Source: Elusimicrobiota bacterium (GTDB lineage: Bacteria > Elusimicrobiota > Endomicrobiia > Endomicrobiales > Endomicrobiaceae). From it: DNA of 64,000 nucleotides. The translations under genes and the position numbers were made by a program. Under the pieces are notes generated by a model. The model worked only from the letters and a program-made list of their open reading frames with translations, searched no databases and was not told the origin of the DNA. How positions within the stretch are numbered: the first letter of the stretch is position 1; the number at the start of each line of letters is the position of its first letter. This document shows positions 24,566 through 33,515 of this stretch, in pieces. The stretch spans positions 1 through 64,000 of the forward strand of contig JAFXSD010000011.1 in NCBI GenBank assembly GCA_017525905.1, given 5' to 3'.

Positions 24566-24826
24566 TTACTTTCTTAAATCTAATTTTTTCAAAATAGCAG
24601 TATAAGAATCTTTATCTGTTCTTTTTAAATAATCAAGAAGTCTTCTTCTTTGACCTATCATTTTTAAGAAACCTACTCTTGAAGCAAAATCTTTAGGAAA
24701 CTTTTTAAAATGATTTGCCAAATAATTGATTCTTGTTGTTAACAATGCAACTTGAACTTCAGGTGAACCTGTATCGGTTGCATGTGTTTTAAATTTTTCT
24801 ACAACTTCTTTTTTTTGAAATGCCAT
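24566..24826 (-). CDS. rpsO: Ribosomal protein S15
   Basis: 86 residues; S15 is normally 88-89. It begins [25 protein letters not shown] and contains the 16S-binding [29 protein letters not shown] block. S15 is a primary binder of the 16S central domain. It is the first gene of the leftward run. The ribosome site is a G-rich GGGGGAGA seven bases before the ATG. No convincing leftward promoter stands out in the AT-rich gap before it. Confidence 0.97.
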   Translation of the reverse strand: MAFQKKEVVEKFKTHATDTGSPEVQVALLTTRINYLANHFKKFPKDFASRVGFLKMIGQRRRLLDYLKRTDKDSYTAILKKLDLRK

Positions 24827-24927
24827 TTACTTCTCCCCCAAATATAAATTGCTAAATAATTTTAAAAATTTAAACTATTTAAACTAAGCAGATATTTTAC
24901 AAAATTGATTTTTAAAAGTAAACACAC

Positions 24928-24958
24928 AATATAATTTACAATGTACAATTTATAATGT
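24928..24958. repeat. AT-rich heptamer repeat copy in the rpsO/yceD divergent gap
   Basis: AATTTACAATGTACAATTTATAATG-type units are embedded in the 277-base divergent intergenic region. The same family appears before thiG, purM, rsfS and the acyl-CoA dehydrogenase. Confidence 0.6.
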
Positions 24959-24970
24959 TTGAAAAATCGG

Positions 24971-25001
24971 TTGACAATTTTTTACTTGCAAAATTTATAA
25001 A
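24971..25001 (+). promoter_or_regulatory. Upstream sigma-70-type promoter of the yceD-fab operon
   Basis: TTGACA at 24971-24976 is followed by TATAAA at 24996-25001 (spacer 19) or TTTATA at 24994 (spacer 17). It lies upstream of the better promoter at 25057 and of a small hairpin (ATACATAT, loop TAT, ATATGTAT at 25023-25041). Confidence 0.45.
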
Positions 25002-25056
25002 ATTTAGGTAGCATTAAAAAACATACATATTATATATGTATATTTCGCGGAAGGTA

Positions 25057-25085
25057 TTGACAAAAAGAAAACTAACAAATATAAT
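25057..25085 (+). promoter_or_regulatory. Consensus sigma-70 promoter of the yceD-rpmF-plsX-fab operon
   Basis: TTGACA (25057-25062), a 17-base spacer and TATAAT (25080-25085) match the consensus at all twelve positions. Transcription would begin near 25092, only about 12 bases before the ATG of the first gene. Confidence 0.85.
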
Positions 25086-25103
25086 CTAAACTTAATTTAG
25101 GTT

Positions 25104-25568
25104 ATGGAAAAATTGTTGGTAAGTTTTGATGATTTTAAGAAAAGTAAGAAGTTAGTCGTCGAAAATAAACCGTTTCCTTTTGATTATGATAAGGAAATAA
25201 TAAAGGCGGCTAATCTCGTTTTTTCTTTTGAAGCAAATAAATATGATGATGTTGTAAGTGTTACCGGAAACATAACCGGAACAATGTCTTTTGAATGTTC
25301 AAGATGTTTAAAAGAATTTGAACAGAAAATAAAGATACCTTTTGAATGTTCTTTTACCAAAGAAGAATATGAGTACGATATAGCGGAAGAAATGAGGGAA
25401 ACTGTTTTGTTAAACATTCCCATGAAACCGTTATGTAAAGATGATTGCAAAGGGTTATGCCCTGTTTGCGGAAATAATAAAAATGAAAAAGATTGCTTTT
25501 GTGAACAAAAAATGAAAGACGAATTTGTTGCCGAAAAGTGGTCAAAAATAAAAAAATTAAAAATATAA
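25104..25568 (+). CDS. yceD: YceD/DUF177 family protein, 23S rRNA accumulation
   Basis: 154 residues. The family signature is a beta-rich N-terminus with Cys pairs: CSRC near residue 71 and CKDDCKGLCPVCG near residues 112-124, which probably bind metal. It sits directly before rpmF, the conserved order in most bacteria, where the protein is needed for normal 23S rRNA levels. Only about 12 bases separate the predicted transcription start from the ATG, and no good Shine-Dalgarno sequence is seen, so it may start from a nearly leaderless message. First gene of the fatty-acid operon. Confidence 0.9.
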   Translation: MEKLLVSFDDFKKSKKLVVENKPFPFDYDKEIIKAANLVFSFEANKYDDVVSVTGNITGTMSFECSRCLKEFEQKIKIPFECSFTKEEYEYDIAEEMRETVLLNIPMKPLCKDDCKGLCPVCGNNKNEKDCFCEQKMKDEFVAEKWSKIKKLKI

Positions 25569-25580
25569 TCGGAGGGAAAA

Positions 25581-25811
25581 ATGCCAAATCCAAAAAGAAA
25601 ACATACTCCTCATCGTAGGGACAGCAGAAGATCTGCAAATTCAAAAATAGAAGCTGAAAATTCCAGTAAATGTTCAAATTGTGGTGCACCTAAGATGCCT
25701 CACAAAGTTTGTCCTGAATGTGGATTTTATAACGGAAAATTAATAGTTCCAAGAAAAGTAAAAAAATCAAAAGCACAACAAGAACAACAAGCTCAAGAGG
25801 AATCTAAGTAA
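25581..25811 (+). CDS. rpmF: Ribosomal protein L32
   Basis: 76 residues. It starts MPNPKRKHTPHRRDSRRS, typical of L32, followed by a four-Cys zinc ribbon (CSNCGAPKMPHKVCPECG), so this is the zinc-binding form. The C-terminal tail (KKSKAQQEQQAQEESK) is longer and more Gln/Glu-rich than usual. Ribosome site GGAGGG. It lies 12 bases after yceD and 1 base before plsX, so the three are co-translated. Confidence 0.96.
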   Translation: MPNPKRKHTPHRRDSRRSANSKIEAENSSKCSNCGAPKMPHKVCPECGFYNGKLIVPRKVKKSKAQQEQQAQEESK

Positions 25812-25812
25812 A

Positions 25813-26835
25813 ATGATTCTTGCTCTTGATGCAATGGGCGGAGACAGAGCACCGGATATAAATGTTGAAGGTGCAATACTTGCAGTTAAACAAACCGACA
25901 ATGATATTATACTTGTCGGCAAAGAGGACGTTATTCATGCCCAATTGGAAAAGTGGTCTAAGAAATATACTTTTCCGAAAGACAGAATAACGGTTGTAAA
26001 TGCAAGTGAAGTTATTGAAATGAATGAACATCCGGCAACTGCGGCAAGGCACAAAAAAGATTCATCAATGGCAGTTTGTTGTAAATTGGTTTCGGAAGGG
26101 AAAGCCGATGCGTTTGTTTCTATGGGTAATTCCGGTGCCGCAATGGCTGTATCACTTTTACATTTTAAAAGGATACCTGGTGTTTCAAGACCTGTAATTT
26201 CCGTTCCGTTCCCTACCATAAACGGTAAATGTATTATTGTAGATACCGGTGCAAATGTGGATTGTAAGCCGGAACATTTGTTACAGTTTGGCATAATGGG
26301 AAACATTTATGCCAAAAATGCTTTGGGAATAAAAAAACCGAAAGTTGCAGTTTTGTCTATCGGCGAAGAAGAAACAAAAGGTAATGAACTTACTTTGCAG
26401 GCAAGTGAACTTTTGAAAAAAGCCGACTTGAATTTTATAGGAAATATTGAAGGCGGAGATGTCCCGAAAGCTAAAGCGGATGTTATAGTTTGCGACGGTT
26501 TTGTGGGCAATATCTTTTTGAAAACAAGTGAAGGTGTTGCCGAAATGGTATCGAAGTTTATAAAAAACAGTATTAAAAGTAACCCTTTATGTTGGGGAGC
26601 AATACCGTTTTTAAAAATTGCAATGAAGCAGGTTAAAAAGAAAATAGATTATGATGATGTCGGCGGTGCTCCGTTGTTGGGCGTAAATTTTCCCTGTATT
26701 ATAGGTCACGGGAAATCAAATGCGAGAGCCGTAAAAAATGCACTGATTTCCGCATCAAAATATGTGGAAAACAATATAAACAAAAAAATTGAAGAAGGAA
26801 TAAAAATTTTTGATATGGGTTCAAACAATGAATAA
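25813..26835 (+). CDS. plsX: Phosphate acyltransferase PlsX
   Basis: 340 residues. The N-terminal [21 protein letters not shown], the internal [11 protein letters not shown] and the C-terminal [23 protein letters not shown] are family hallmarks. It makes acyl-phosphate from acyl-ACP for membrane phospholipid synthesis, as a peripheral membrane enzyme. It follows rpmF immediately, and its stop codon overlaps the fabH start in ATGAATAA. Confidence 0.96.
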   Translation: MILALDAMGGDRAPDINVEGAILAVKQTDNDIILVGKEDVIHAQLEKWSKKYTFPKDRITVVNASEVIEMNEHPATAARHKKDSSMAVCCKLVSEGKADAFVSMGNSGAAMAVSLLHFKRIPGVSRPVISVPFPTINGKCIIVDTGANVDCKPEHLLQFGIMGNIYAKNALGIKKPKVAVLSIGEEETKGNELTLQASELLKKADLNFIGNIEGGDVPKAKADVIVCDGFVGNIFLKTSEGVAEMVSKFIKNSIKSNPLCWGAIPFLKIAMKQVKKKIDYDDVGGAPLLGVNFPCIIGHGKSNARAVKNALISASKYVENNINKKIEEGIKIFDMGSNNE

Positions 26836-27824
26836 AACTATCGGTGTAAAAATTTTATCATCAGGTTCTTATGTGCCCGAAAAAGTTTTGACCAATTTCG
26901 ATTTGGAAAAGATGGTAGAAACTTCGGATGAATGGATTTCTACAAGAACGGGAATAAAAGAAAGAAGAATATTAGATAAAAGTCAAACTACATCGGATTT
27001 AGCATGTAATGCTGCCGTTAAGGCAATAGAAAAAGCAAAAATATCTGTTGATGATATTGACTTAATTATTGTTGCAACCATAAGTCCGGATGCACCAATG
27101 CCTTCAACAGCTTGTTATTTGCAAAAAAAAATTAAAAGCAACCAATGCTGTTGCTTTTGATATTTCCGCGGCATGTTCCGGTTTTATATATGGTGTTTCA
27201 ATAGCAAAAGCTTTTATTACTTCCGGAATGTATAAAAGAGTTTTACTTGTCGGAGTTGAAGCTCTTTCAAGAGTAACCGATTGGGCAGACAGAAACACTT
27301 GTGTCTTATTCGGTGACGGTGCCGGTGCTATGATATTTGAGGCATCCGAAACCGAAAACGATATAATTTCAACATATTTGGGTACAGATGGCACGCATAC
27401 CGATATTTTAAATATTCCGGCAGGCGGATCTGCAATACCAACAACAAAAGAAACGGTTGAACAAAAACTTCATTTTGTTAAAATGTTGGGAAAAGAAGTT
27501 TTTAAAGTTGCCGTTTCAAAAATGGCTTTAGCAGTAAACAAAGCACAAGAGTTGGTAGGATTAACCGATAAAGATATAGATTTGTATATACCGCATCAGG
27601 CAAACATAAGAATTATAGAAGCGGTAGCAAAGAAAGCGGGTGTTACAAACGAAAAAGTTTACATAAATGTTCATAAATACGGAAATATGTCCGCTGCAAC
27701 AACGATAGTTGCGTTGGACGAAGCATATCAGGAAGGCAAAATCAAAAAAGGTAATTTGGTGGAATTGGTTGCCTTTGGAGCAGGTCTTACTTGGGGTGCT
27801 TGTATATTAAAGATTAATTTTTAG
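26828..27824 (+). pseudogene. fabH: 3-oxoacyl-ACP synthase III, frameshifted in a nine-A run
   Basis: The first frame (from ATG 26828) encodes the FabH N-terminus up to [10 protein letters not shown], then stops early at 27160. The second frame continues from [17 protein letters not shown] with all catalytic residues: Cys in AACSG, His in PHQANIR and Asn in KYGNMSAA. The break is at A9 (27123-27131). Removing one A gives YLQKKLKATN, which fits the family alignment (IQxxLGA). FabH starts fatty-acid synthesis from acetyl-CoA and malonyl-ACP and is normally essential when no substitute exists. The rest of the gene is intact, so an assembly error, phase variation or rescue by transcriptional slippage is more likely than true loss. 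Confidence 0.88.
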
Positions 27825-27831
27825 AGGTAAA

Positions 27832-28767
27832 ATGAAAAAAATATTATTGATGTTTCCCGGTCAGGGTTCACAAACAATAGGTATGGGAAAAGATTTTTAC
27901 GACAAATTTCCCGCATCTAAAAATATAATAGATAAGTTGGATGACGAATTAAAAGATGTCATATTTAACGGTCCGGAAGAAAAATTAAAAGATACAAAAT
28001 ATGCACAACCTGCAATATTTACCGTATCTGTCGCAATATTTGAAGCATTGAAAAGTTCAATAGATTTATCAAAGTTTGAAATTGTAACAGCCGGGCACTC
28101 TTTGGGAGAATATTCGGCATTGGCTGTTTCAGGATTTTTTAATTTTGAAGACGGTTTAAAAATGGTTAAAGCAAGAGGTCAATTTATAGGTGAAGCGTCA
28201 GCCGAAAATCCCGGTTCAATGGCAGCACTTATCGGTATGAAAAAAGAAACGGTTATAGATGTTTGCAAACAAGCATCGGAACTTGGTGTATGTGAACCTG
28301 TAAACTTTAATTCTCCGGTTCAAATAGTAATATCCGGAACAAAAGCTGCTGTAGAAAAAGCGGTGGAACTTGCAAAGGCAAACGGAGCATTAAAAGCAGT
28401 TATGTTAAATGTTTCAGGACCTTTCCATTCTTCACTTATGAAACCGGCTTCCGAAAAAATGAAAGTTGAATTGGAAAAATATACTTTAACAGAACCTAAA
28501 TATCCGATAATTACAAATTGTGATGCACAATTTACAAAAGATTCTTCTTTAATTAAAGAAAAATCCGTAAAACAAATATGTAATCCTGTTTTGTGGGATA
28601 CATCAATGTCAAACGCAATAGTAGACGGCTTTGACACATTTATAGAAATAGGCCCGGGAAGAGTATTAACCGGTCTTATGAGAAAAATAGATAGAACTAA
28701 AAAAGCAATTAATATAGAAACTGTTGCCGATTTAGAAAAATTGTCTTCGACAATTTTTGAGGGATAG
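27832..28767 (+). CDS. fabD: Malonyl-CoA:ACP transacylase
   Basis: 311 residues. MFPGQGSQTIGMG at the N-terminus, the nucleophile motif GHSLGEYSALAVSG and the active His in SGPFHSSLM identify FabD. It loads malonyl onto ACP in the cytoplasm. It starts 7 bases after fabH with an AGAGGTAA ribosome site. Its last codons and TAG stop (GAGGGATAG) coincide with the first unit of a dispersed octamer repeat, so repeat expansion appears to have reached the stop codon. Confidence 0.96.
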   Translation: MKKILLMFPGQGSQTIGMGKDFYDKFPASKNIIDKLDDELKDVIFNGPEEKLKDTKYAQPAIFTVSVAIFEALKSSIDLSKFEIVTAGHSLGEYSALAVSGFFNFEDGLKMVKARGQFIGEASAENPGSMAALIGMKKETVIDVCKQASELGVCEPVNFNSPVQIVISGTKAAVEKAVELAKANGALKAVMLNVSGPFHSSLMKPASEKMKVELEKYTLTEPKYPIITNCDAQFTKDSSLIKEKSVKQICNPVLWDTSMSNAIVDGFDTFIEIGPGRVLTGLMRKIDRTKKAINIETVADLEKLSSTIFEG

Positions 28768-28910
28768 AAGTTTGGAGGAATAGAAGTATAGAAACGACAA
28801 CTACCAAAAAAGTTGTCATCCCGCACTTGATGCGGGATCTCGCAGTTTAGTTGTTTCCATACTTCCATACATCTATACCTCCATACATCAAAAATCGCGA
28901 AGCGATTTTT
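28760..28910. repeat. Inverted octamer array with REP-like core, fabD-fabG gap
   Basis: The left arm has GAGGAATA/GAAGTATA-like octamers (28760-28795). The core has GACAACT...AGTTGTC (796-802/811-817) and a hairpin ATCCCGCA-cttga-TGCGGGAT (28818-28838). The right arm has inverted octamers TCCATACT/TCCATACA/TCTATACC (28856-28889). It ends in the hairpin AAAAATCGC-GAA-GCGATTTTT (28890-28910), directly before the fabG ribosome site. Confidence 0.85.
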
Positions 28911-28924
28911 AAAGGAGAAAATAA

Positions 28925-29668
28925 ATGAAGTTAAAAGATCAAGTTGCGATTATAACCGGAAGTGCACAAGGTATAGGTAAAACAATAGCCGAAACATTTG
29001 CAAGAGAAGGTGCAAAAATAGTTATTACCGATATCAATATTGAAAAAGCCCAAGCTACGGCTGACGAGATAAAAAATAAATATAACGTGGAAACAATTGC
29101 TATTGCAAGCAATGTTACAAAATTGTCAGATTGTGAAAATTTAATAGCAAAGACACTTGACAAATTTCAAAAAATAGATATATTAGTAAACAATGCCGGA
29201 ATAACGAAAGATAACTTAGTTTTAAGAATGACAGAACAAGAATGGGATGCTGTAATATCCGTAAACTTGAAAGGTGTATTTAATTCTATTAAAGCTGTTA
29301 CAAGAACAATGTTCAAACAAAGAAAAGGCAGAATAATAAATATAGCTTCCGTTGTAGGTATAATGGGAAATGCAGGTCAGGCAAACTATTCCGCGTCTAA
29401 AGGCGGAGTTATAGCTTTAACAAAAACTTGCGCAAAAGAATTTTCGTCAAGAAATATCTTGGTTAATGCAATAGCACCGGGCTTTATAAAAACTGCAATG
29501 ACCGATGCTTTATCTGATGAAGTTAAAGCAAAATATGCCGAAGTTATTCCGTTGAAAAGATTAGGTGAAGCTCAAGATATTGCAAATTCAGCATTGTTCT
29601 TGGCAAGCGAAGATTCTTCTTATATCACCGGAAATGTTATAAATGTTAACGGCGGAATGTATATGTAA
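28925..29668 (+). CDS. fabG: 3-oxoacyl-ACP reductase
   Basis: 247 residues, the usual length. Short-chain dehydrogenase features: GSAQGIGKTIA cofactor loop, NNAG, catalytic Ser in NIASVVG and YSASK. The C-terminal ITGNVINVNGGMYM is typical of FabG. It reduces 3-oxoacyl-ACP with NADPH. The gap before it holds an inverted octamer repeat ending in a hairpin that abuts the AAAGGAG ribosome site. Confidence 0.96.
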   Translation: MKLKDQVAIITGSAQGIGKTIAETFAREGAKIVITDINIEKAQATADEIKNKYNVETIAIASNVTKLSDCENLIAKTLDKFQKIDILVNNAGITKDNLVLRMTEQEWDAVISVNLKGVFNSIKAVTRTMFKQRKGRIINIASVVGIMGNAGQANYSASKGGVIALTKTCAKEFSSRNILVNAIAPGFIKTAMTDALSDEVKAKYAEVIPLKRLGEAQDIANSALFLASEDSSYITGNVINVNGGMYM

Positions 29669-29689
29669 ACAAATTGCAAGACAATTTGT
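29669..29689 (+). terminator. Hairpin between fabG and acpP
   Basis: ACAAATTG (29669-29676), loop CAAGA, CAATTTGT (29682-29689). There is no U run after it, so it is a weak terminator or an mRNA end-stabilising hairpin. A TATAGT box at 29744 further on could belong to a separate acpP promoter, but no good -35 is visible. Confidence 0.35.
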
Positions 29690-29792
29690 TGGGCGGTAAG
29701 AGTAGTTTGATGTGATATTTTAAACTTGTATTTTGTAAAAAAATATAGTACAAATAAAAAATTAGTAGGAAATAAAAAAGGGAGGAAGTATC

Positions 29793-30032
29793 ATGGCAGA
29801 CATAGAAACAAGAGTAAAAGAAATTATCGTTGAACAATTAGGTGTAGATCCTGCAGAAGTTGTTCCGGGCGCATCTTTTATAAACGATTTAGGTGCAGAT
29901 TCTTTGGATACCGTTGAATTGGTTATGGCATTCGAAGAAGAATTCGGTATTGAAATTCCTGATGAAGAAGCAGAAAAAATTCAATCTGTAGGTCAAGCTA
30001 TAGAATATATTACGGCTCACCAAGCTAAGTAA
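29793..30032 (+). CDS. acpP: Acyl carrier protein
   Basis: 79 residues, acidic. The phosphopantetheine attachment site is Ser37 in [20 protein letters not shown]. It carries growing acyl chains for FabH, FabG and FabF encoded around it and for PlsX. Strong ribosome site GGGAGGA seven bases before the ATG, consistent with high expression. Its 124-base upstream gap, longer than others in the operon, may hold an extra promoter. Confidence 0.97.
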   Translation: MADIETRVKEIIVEQLGVDPAEVVPGASFINDLGADSLDTVELVMAFEEEFGIEIPDEEAEKIQSVGQAIEYITAHQAK

Positions 30033-30061
30033 TATAAGTAAAAAATAAAGTTGGTTTTAGA

Positions 30062-31306
30062 ATGGAAAAAAAGAGAATAGTTATTACAGGTATAGGGGTA
30101 GTTTCTCCTATAGGTATAGGCAGCCAGAATTTTGTTAATGCTTTAAGAGAAGGTAAATCCGGTGCGGCTTTTATAGACACTTTTGATACGACCGATTATA
30201 ATTCGAAGTTTGCAGGTCTTGTAAAAGACTTCAATCCTGAAGATTATATGGACAAAAAAAGAGCCAGAAGATCCGCAAGATTTATTAAGCTCGGTATAGC
30301 GGCGGCAAAAATGGCAGTGGAAGATTCCGGTCTTGATCTTGAAAAAGAAGATAAGACAAGAATCGGCTGTATTACCGGAACAGGTATCGGAGGTATGGAT
30401 GTTCTTGAAGAAGAACATACCAACTTAATCACAAAAGGTCCTAAAAGAGTAAGTCCTTTTTTAATACCTATGATGATTAGCAATATGCTTCCGGGAGAAA
30501 TTGCCATAGAATATGGACTTATGGGACCCAACTATGCAGTTACAAGTGCATGTTCATCATCTAATCATGCTATGGGAGATTCCTTAAGACTTTTAAGATA
30601 CGGTGATGCCGATGTTATGATTACCGGCGGAGCTGAAGGAACAGTTACACCTATAGCGGTATCGGGTTTTTGCAACATGAAAGCACTTTCCACAAGAAAC
30701 GACGACATAAAAACCGCATCCAGACCTTTCGATAAAAACAGAGATGGTTTTATGATAGGTGAAGGTGCCGGAATACTTGTGTTTGAAACTTTGGAGCATG
30801 CTTTGGCAAGAGGTGCAAAAATTTATGCCGAAGTTTTGGGATACGGTGCTTCCGATGATGCTTTTCATATGACGGCTCCTCATGCGGAAGCTAAAGGTGC
30901 TGTTGAAGCTATGGAAAGAGCAATCAAAGATGCCGGTATTTCAAAAGATGATATAGATTACATTAATGCACACGGAACATCAACACATATGAACGATGCC
31001 ATAGAAACTATGGCAATAAAAAAAGTGTTTGGTGAAAGAGCATATAAAATTCCCGTAAATTCTACAAAGTCTATGACGGGACATTTGCTCGGTGCGGCAG
31101 GTGCGGTTGAAGCAATAGCAATGGTATTGTGTATGAAAGAAGGTTTTATTCATCCTACCATAAATTATGAAACACCCGATCCTGAATGCGACCTTGACTA
31201 TGTTCCAAACAAAGCAAGACAGCAACAAATTACATGCGGACTTTCAAACTCGTTAGGGTTCGGCGGTCATAACGGTGTAATTATACTTAAGAAATATGTC
31301 GGATAA
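30062..31306 (+). CDS. fabF: 3-oxoacyl-ACP synthase II
   Basis: 414 residues. Catalytic Cys in VTSACSSSNHAMGD, His in NAHGTSTHMND and His in STKSMTGHLLGAAGA form the Cys-His-His triad of condensing enzymes. The C-terminal SNSLGFGGHNGVIILK is typical. It elongates acyl-ACP with malonyl-ACP. It begins 29 bases after acpP, and its end overlaps the rnc start by 11 bases. Confidence 0.97.
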   Translation: MEKKRIVITGIGVVSPIGIGSQNFVNALREGKSGAAFIDTFDTTDYNSKFAGLVKDFNPEDYMDKKRARRSARFIKLGIAAAKMAVEDSGLDLEKEDKTRIGCITGTGIGGMDVLEEEHTNLITKGPKRVSPFLIPMMISNMLPGEIAIEYGLMGPNYAVTSACSSSNHAMGDSLRLLRYGDADVMITGGAEGTVTPIAVSGFCNMKALSTRNDDIKTASRPFDKNRDGFMIGEGAGILVFETLEHALARGAKIYAEVLGYGASDDAFHMTAPHAEAKGAVEAMERAIKDAGISKDDIDYINAHGTSTHMNDAIETMAIKKVFGERAYKIPVNSTKSMTGHLLGAAGAVEAIAMVLCMKEGFIHPTINYETPDPECDLDYVPNKARQQQITCGLSNSLGFGGHNGVIILKKYVG

Positions 31307-31967
31307 ATTTGAGGAAATTCAAAAGAGTTTAGGTTACAATTTTAAAGACTTAAATCTTTTGGAAGTAGCATTAACTCACAGATCTTATTCTTCGGAATAC
31401 GGTTTAAAATATTGCAATGAGCGGATGGAATTTCTGGGAGACAGTGTTCTGTCCGCTGTTGTAAGTTTGTTCTTATACAAAAAGTATTGTGACGATAATG
31501 AAGGAAAACTTTCTCAAATAAAAGCACAAATAGTTTCCGCAAAAAATTTAAGTGTTTGGGCAAAAAAAATAAAATTGCACAAATATATTTTGATAAGCAA
31601 AAGCGAAGATTTGAATTTTGCAAGGCAAAGAGAATCTTTGTTATGCGATTCTTTTGAAGCTGTTATAGGTGCCATATTTTTAGATTCCGACTTTGAAAAA
31701 GTAAAAGAGTTTATAAATAATTTTTTAAATTCGGAACAAAGTATAGAACTAATCGATTATAAAACTTCTTTGCAGGAATTGGTTCAGGCAGAATTTCAAA
31801 CTTTGCCGGAATATAGAGTTGTAAAAGAATATGGTCCCGATCACGATAAAAAATTTGAAGTTGCGGTCTTTATAGAAAACAAGCAGTTTGGTTTTGGCAG
31901 AGGAACCTCTAAAAAAGAAGCCGAACAGAATTCCGCCAAACAAGCTTATAGAAAACTTAGTAAATAA
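31296..31967 (+). CDS. rnc: Ribonuclease III
   Basis: 223 residues. The nuclease domain signature ERMEFLGDSVLSAVVS (metal-binding Glu and Asp) and the downstream DSFEAVIGAIFLD are present. A double-stranded RNA-binding domain runs from DYKTSLQELVQAEF to the end. It processes rRNA precursors and structured mRNAs. The 11-base overlap with fabF implies translational coupling; the acpP-fabF-rnc order is common. Its possible target, the pnp leader hairpin, lies in the same window. Confidence 0.96.
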   Translation: MSDKFEEIQKSLGYNFKDLNLLEVALTHRSYSSEYGLKYCNERMEFLGDSVLSAVVSLFLYKKYCDDNEGKLSQIKAQIVSAKNLSVWAKKIKLHKYILISKSEDLNFARQRESLLCDSFEAVIGAIFLDSDFEKVKEFINNFLNSEQSIELIDYKTSLQELVQAEFQTLPEYRVVKEYGPDHDKKFEVAVFIENKQFGFGRGTSKKEAEQNSAKQAYRKLSK

Positions 31968-32100
31968 TTTATAATGTATAATTTATAATTGATAATTAAT
32001 GTATTTTTAGCTTTGCTAAAAATCTAATTGTTAAATAAAAATTTATTTTACAAATTTTCACAGAAAATTATAAATTGTAAATTATAAATTGTAAATTGTC
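31966..32100. repeat. Inverted AT-rich heptamer arrays around a hairpin, rnc-acd gap
   Basis: The left array (31966-32000) has AATTTATAATG-type units. A hairpin ATTTTTAGC-TTT-GCTAAAAAT follows at 32003-32023. The right array (32065-32100) has the reverse-complement units AATTATA/AATTGTA. The layout is the same as in the octamer elements: array, three-base-loop hairpin, inverted array. Confidence 0.75.
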
Positions 32101-32121
32101 GTAGTAGAGGGGTAAACAAAA

Positions 32122-33309
32122 ATGATGAATTATTTTTTAAGTGAAGAAGAGCAAATGATTGTTGATACAGCAAGACAAATTGCTCAAGAAAAAATGAAAC
32201 CTGTAAGAGAAAAATATGATGAAGAAGGAACTTTTCCTTGGGATATCGTAAAAGAATTGGCAGATGCCGGTCTTTGCGGAGCATATATTCCCGAAAAATA
32301 CGGCGGATTCGGTGACGGAAACATAATGAATTTAGTTCTTGCTACCGAAGAGCTTTGTAAAGTTGACGGCGGCGTTGCTTTATGCTTGGCTGCAACGGCA
32401 CTCGGAACCCTTCCTATTCTTATCGGCGGAAACGAAGAACAAAAACAAAAATATTTGCCCAGAATCGCGGCGGGTACGGTGGCGGCGTTCGGTTTAACGG
32501 AACCTTCTGCAGGTTCTGATGCAACCGGTATGAAAACCGTTGCAACAAAAGATGCAAACGGTGATTATATCCTTAACGGAACAAAATGCTTTATAACAAA
32601 TGCAGGTGATGCGGAAGTTTATACGGTATTTGCAAAAACAAATCCTTCAAGAGGAGCAAGAGGAATTTCCGCTTTCATACTTGAAAAAGGTATGGAAGGT
32701 TTTTCTTTCGGTAAAAAAGAAAACAAAATGGGTATCAGAGCTTCTTCAACAAGAGAATTGATATTCAATAACTGCAAAGTTCCCAAAGAAAATTTGTTGG
32801 GTAAAGAAGGTCACGGTTTAATGATAGCTCAAGCAACACTTGATGCTTCAAGACCGGGAGTTGCCGCACAAGCTTTAGGTATAGCAGCCGGAGCATTGGA
32901 AGAAGCAGTAGCATATTCAAGAACAAGAGTACAATTCGGTCAACCTATATCATCATTCCAGGCAATACAACATATGCTTGCGGAAATGGCAACAAAAGTT
33001 GAAGCTTCAAGAGCACTTTTATATTCCGTTGCAAGAATGATAGATGATAACAACAAAAAAGATCCTAAAGACAGAGTTAGAACAAGTAAAGAATCCGCAA
33101 TGGCAAAATTATTTGCTTCCGAAACTGCAATGCAGGTTACAACCGATGCTGTTCAAATTTTCGGCGGATACGGATATTGCAAAGAATATCCTGTAGAAAA
33201 AATGATGAGAGATGCAAAGATTACAACATTGTATGAAGGTACAAGCCAAATACAAAAGAACGAAATTGCTTTGAATTTAATAAAAGAACAAGCAAAAATG
33301 TCAAGATAA
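32122..33309 (+). CDS. Acyl-CoA dehydrogenase, short-chain type
   Basis: 395 residues, the normal length. Family markers: FGLTEPSAGSDATGMKT (FAD and substrate contacts), the C-terminal QIFGGYGYCKEYPVEKMMRDA block, and the catalytic base Glu in YEGTSQIQKNEIA. It oxidises acyl-CoA to enoyl-CoA using FAD. No electron-transfer flavoprotein, thiolase or hydratase gene lies nearby, so substrate and pathway (fatty-acid, amino-acid or butyryl-CoA metabolism) cannot be set. Two ATGs in tandem (32122, 32125) follow a GAGGGG ribosome site; the first is used here. Confidence 0.9.
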   Translation: MMNYFLSEEEQMIVDTARQIAQEKMKPVREKYDEEGTFPWDIVKELADAGLCGAYIPEKYGGFGDGNIMNLVLATEELCKVDGGVALCLAATALGTLPILIGGNEEQKQKYLPRIAAGTVAAFGLTEPSAGSDATGMKTVATKDANGDYILNGTKCFITNAGDAEVYTVFAKTNPSRGARGISAFILEKGMEGFSFGKKENKMGIRASSTRELIFNNCKVPKENLLGKEGHGLMIAQATLDASRPGVAAQALGIAAGALEEAVAYSRTRVQFGQPISSFQAIQHMLAEMATKVEASRALLYSVARMIDDNNKKDPKDRVRTSKESAMAKLFASETAMQVTTDAVQIFGGYGYCKEYPVEKMMRDAKITTLYEGTSQIQKNEIALNLIKEQAKMSR

Positions 33310-33348
33310 TTTTGCAGTATTTTAGTTTATATAAAAGGAGAAAGTATC

Positions 33349-33495
33349 ATGCCACAAGCAAGATGTATGAAATGTAAAAAACAAGTAGAAGTAAAAAATC
33401 CTGAAGAAACAATCATGAAAAACGGAATGAAAGCAGTTAAAGGTGTATGCCCTGATTGCGGAACAAAAGTTTTCAAGATTTTGGGAAAGAAATAA
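33349..33495 (+). CDS. Small zinc-ribbon protein (DUF5679-like)
   Basis: 48 residues with two Cys pairs, C6-x2-C9 (CMKC) and C34-x2-C37 (CPDC), and a basic C-terminus (KVFKILGKK). The layout MPQARCMKCKKQVE...NGMKAVKGVCPDCGTKV matches the small DUF5679 family, of unknown role. It has an excellent ribosome site (AAAGGAG) seven bases before the ATG and a hairpin after its stop. Probably a nucleic-acid or ribosome-associated zinc ribbon; the specific function is unknown. Confidence 0.85.
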   Translation: MPQARCMKCKKQVEVKNPEETIMKNGMKAVKGVCPDCGTKVFKILGKK

Positions 33496-33515
33496 ACTTC
33501 TAAAACAATTTTTAA

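Noticed and set aside
27090-27824. The downstream fabH frame as an independent gene starting at 27090
   Set aside because: Its first 24 residues are an out-of-frame reading of the fabH N-terminal part, and the family alignment continues directly from the upstream frame. It is one gene with a single-base shift.
28320-28868. A 182-codon minus-strand frame across the fabD 3' end
   Set aside because: It is antisense to fabD and runs into the octamer repeat; no family resemblance or ribosome site.
28760-28910. An insertion sequence or MITE with target-site duplication between fabD and fabG
   Set aside because: No clear direct repeats flank the element and the arms are iterated octamers rather than a unique terminal inverted repeat. 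It is kept as a repeat element of unknown mobility.
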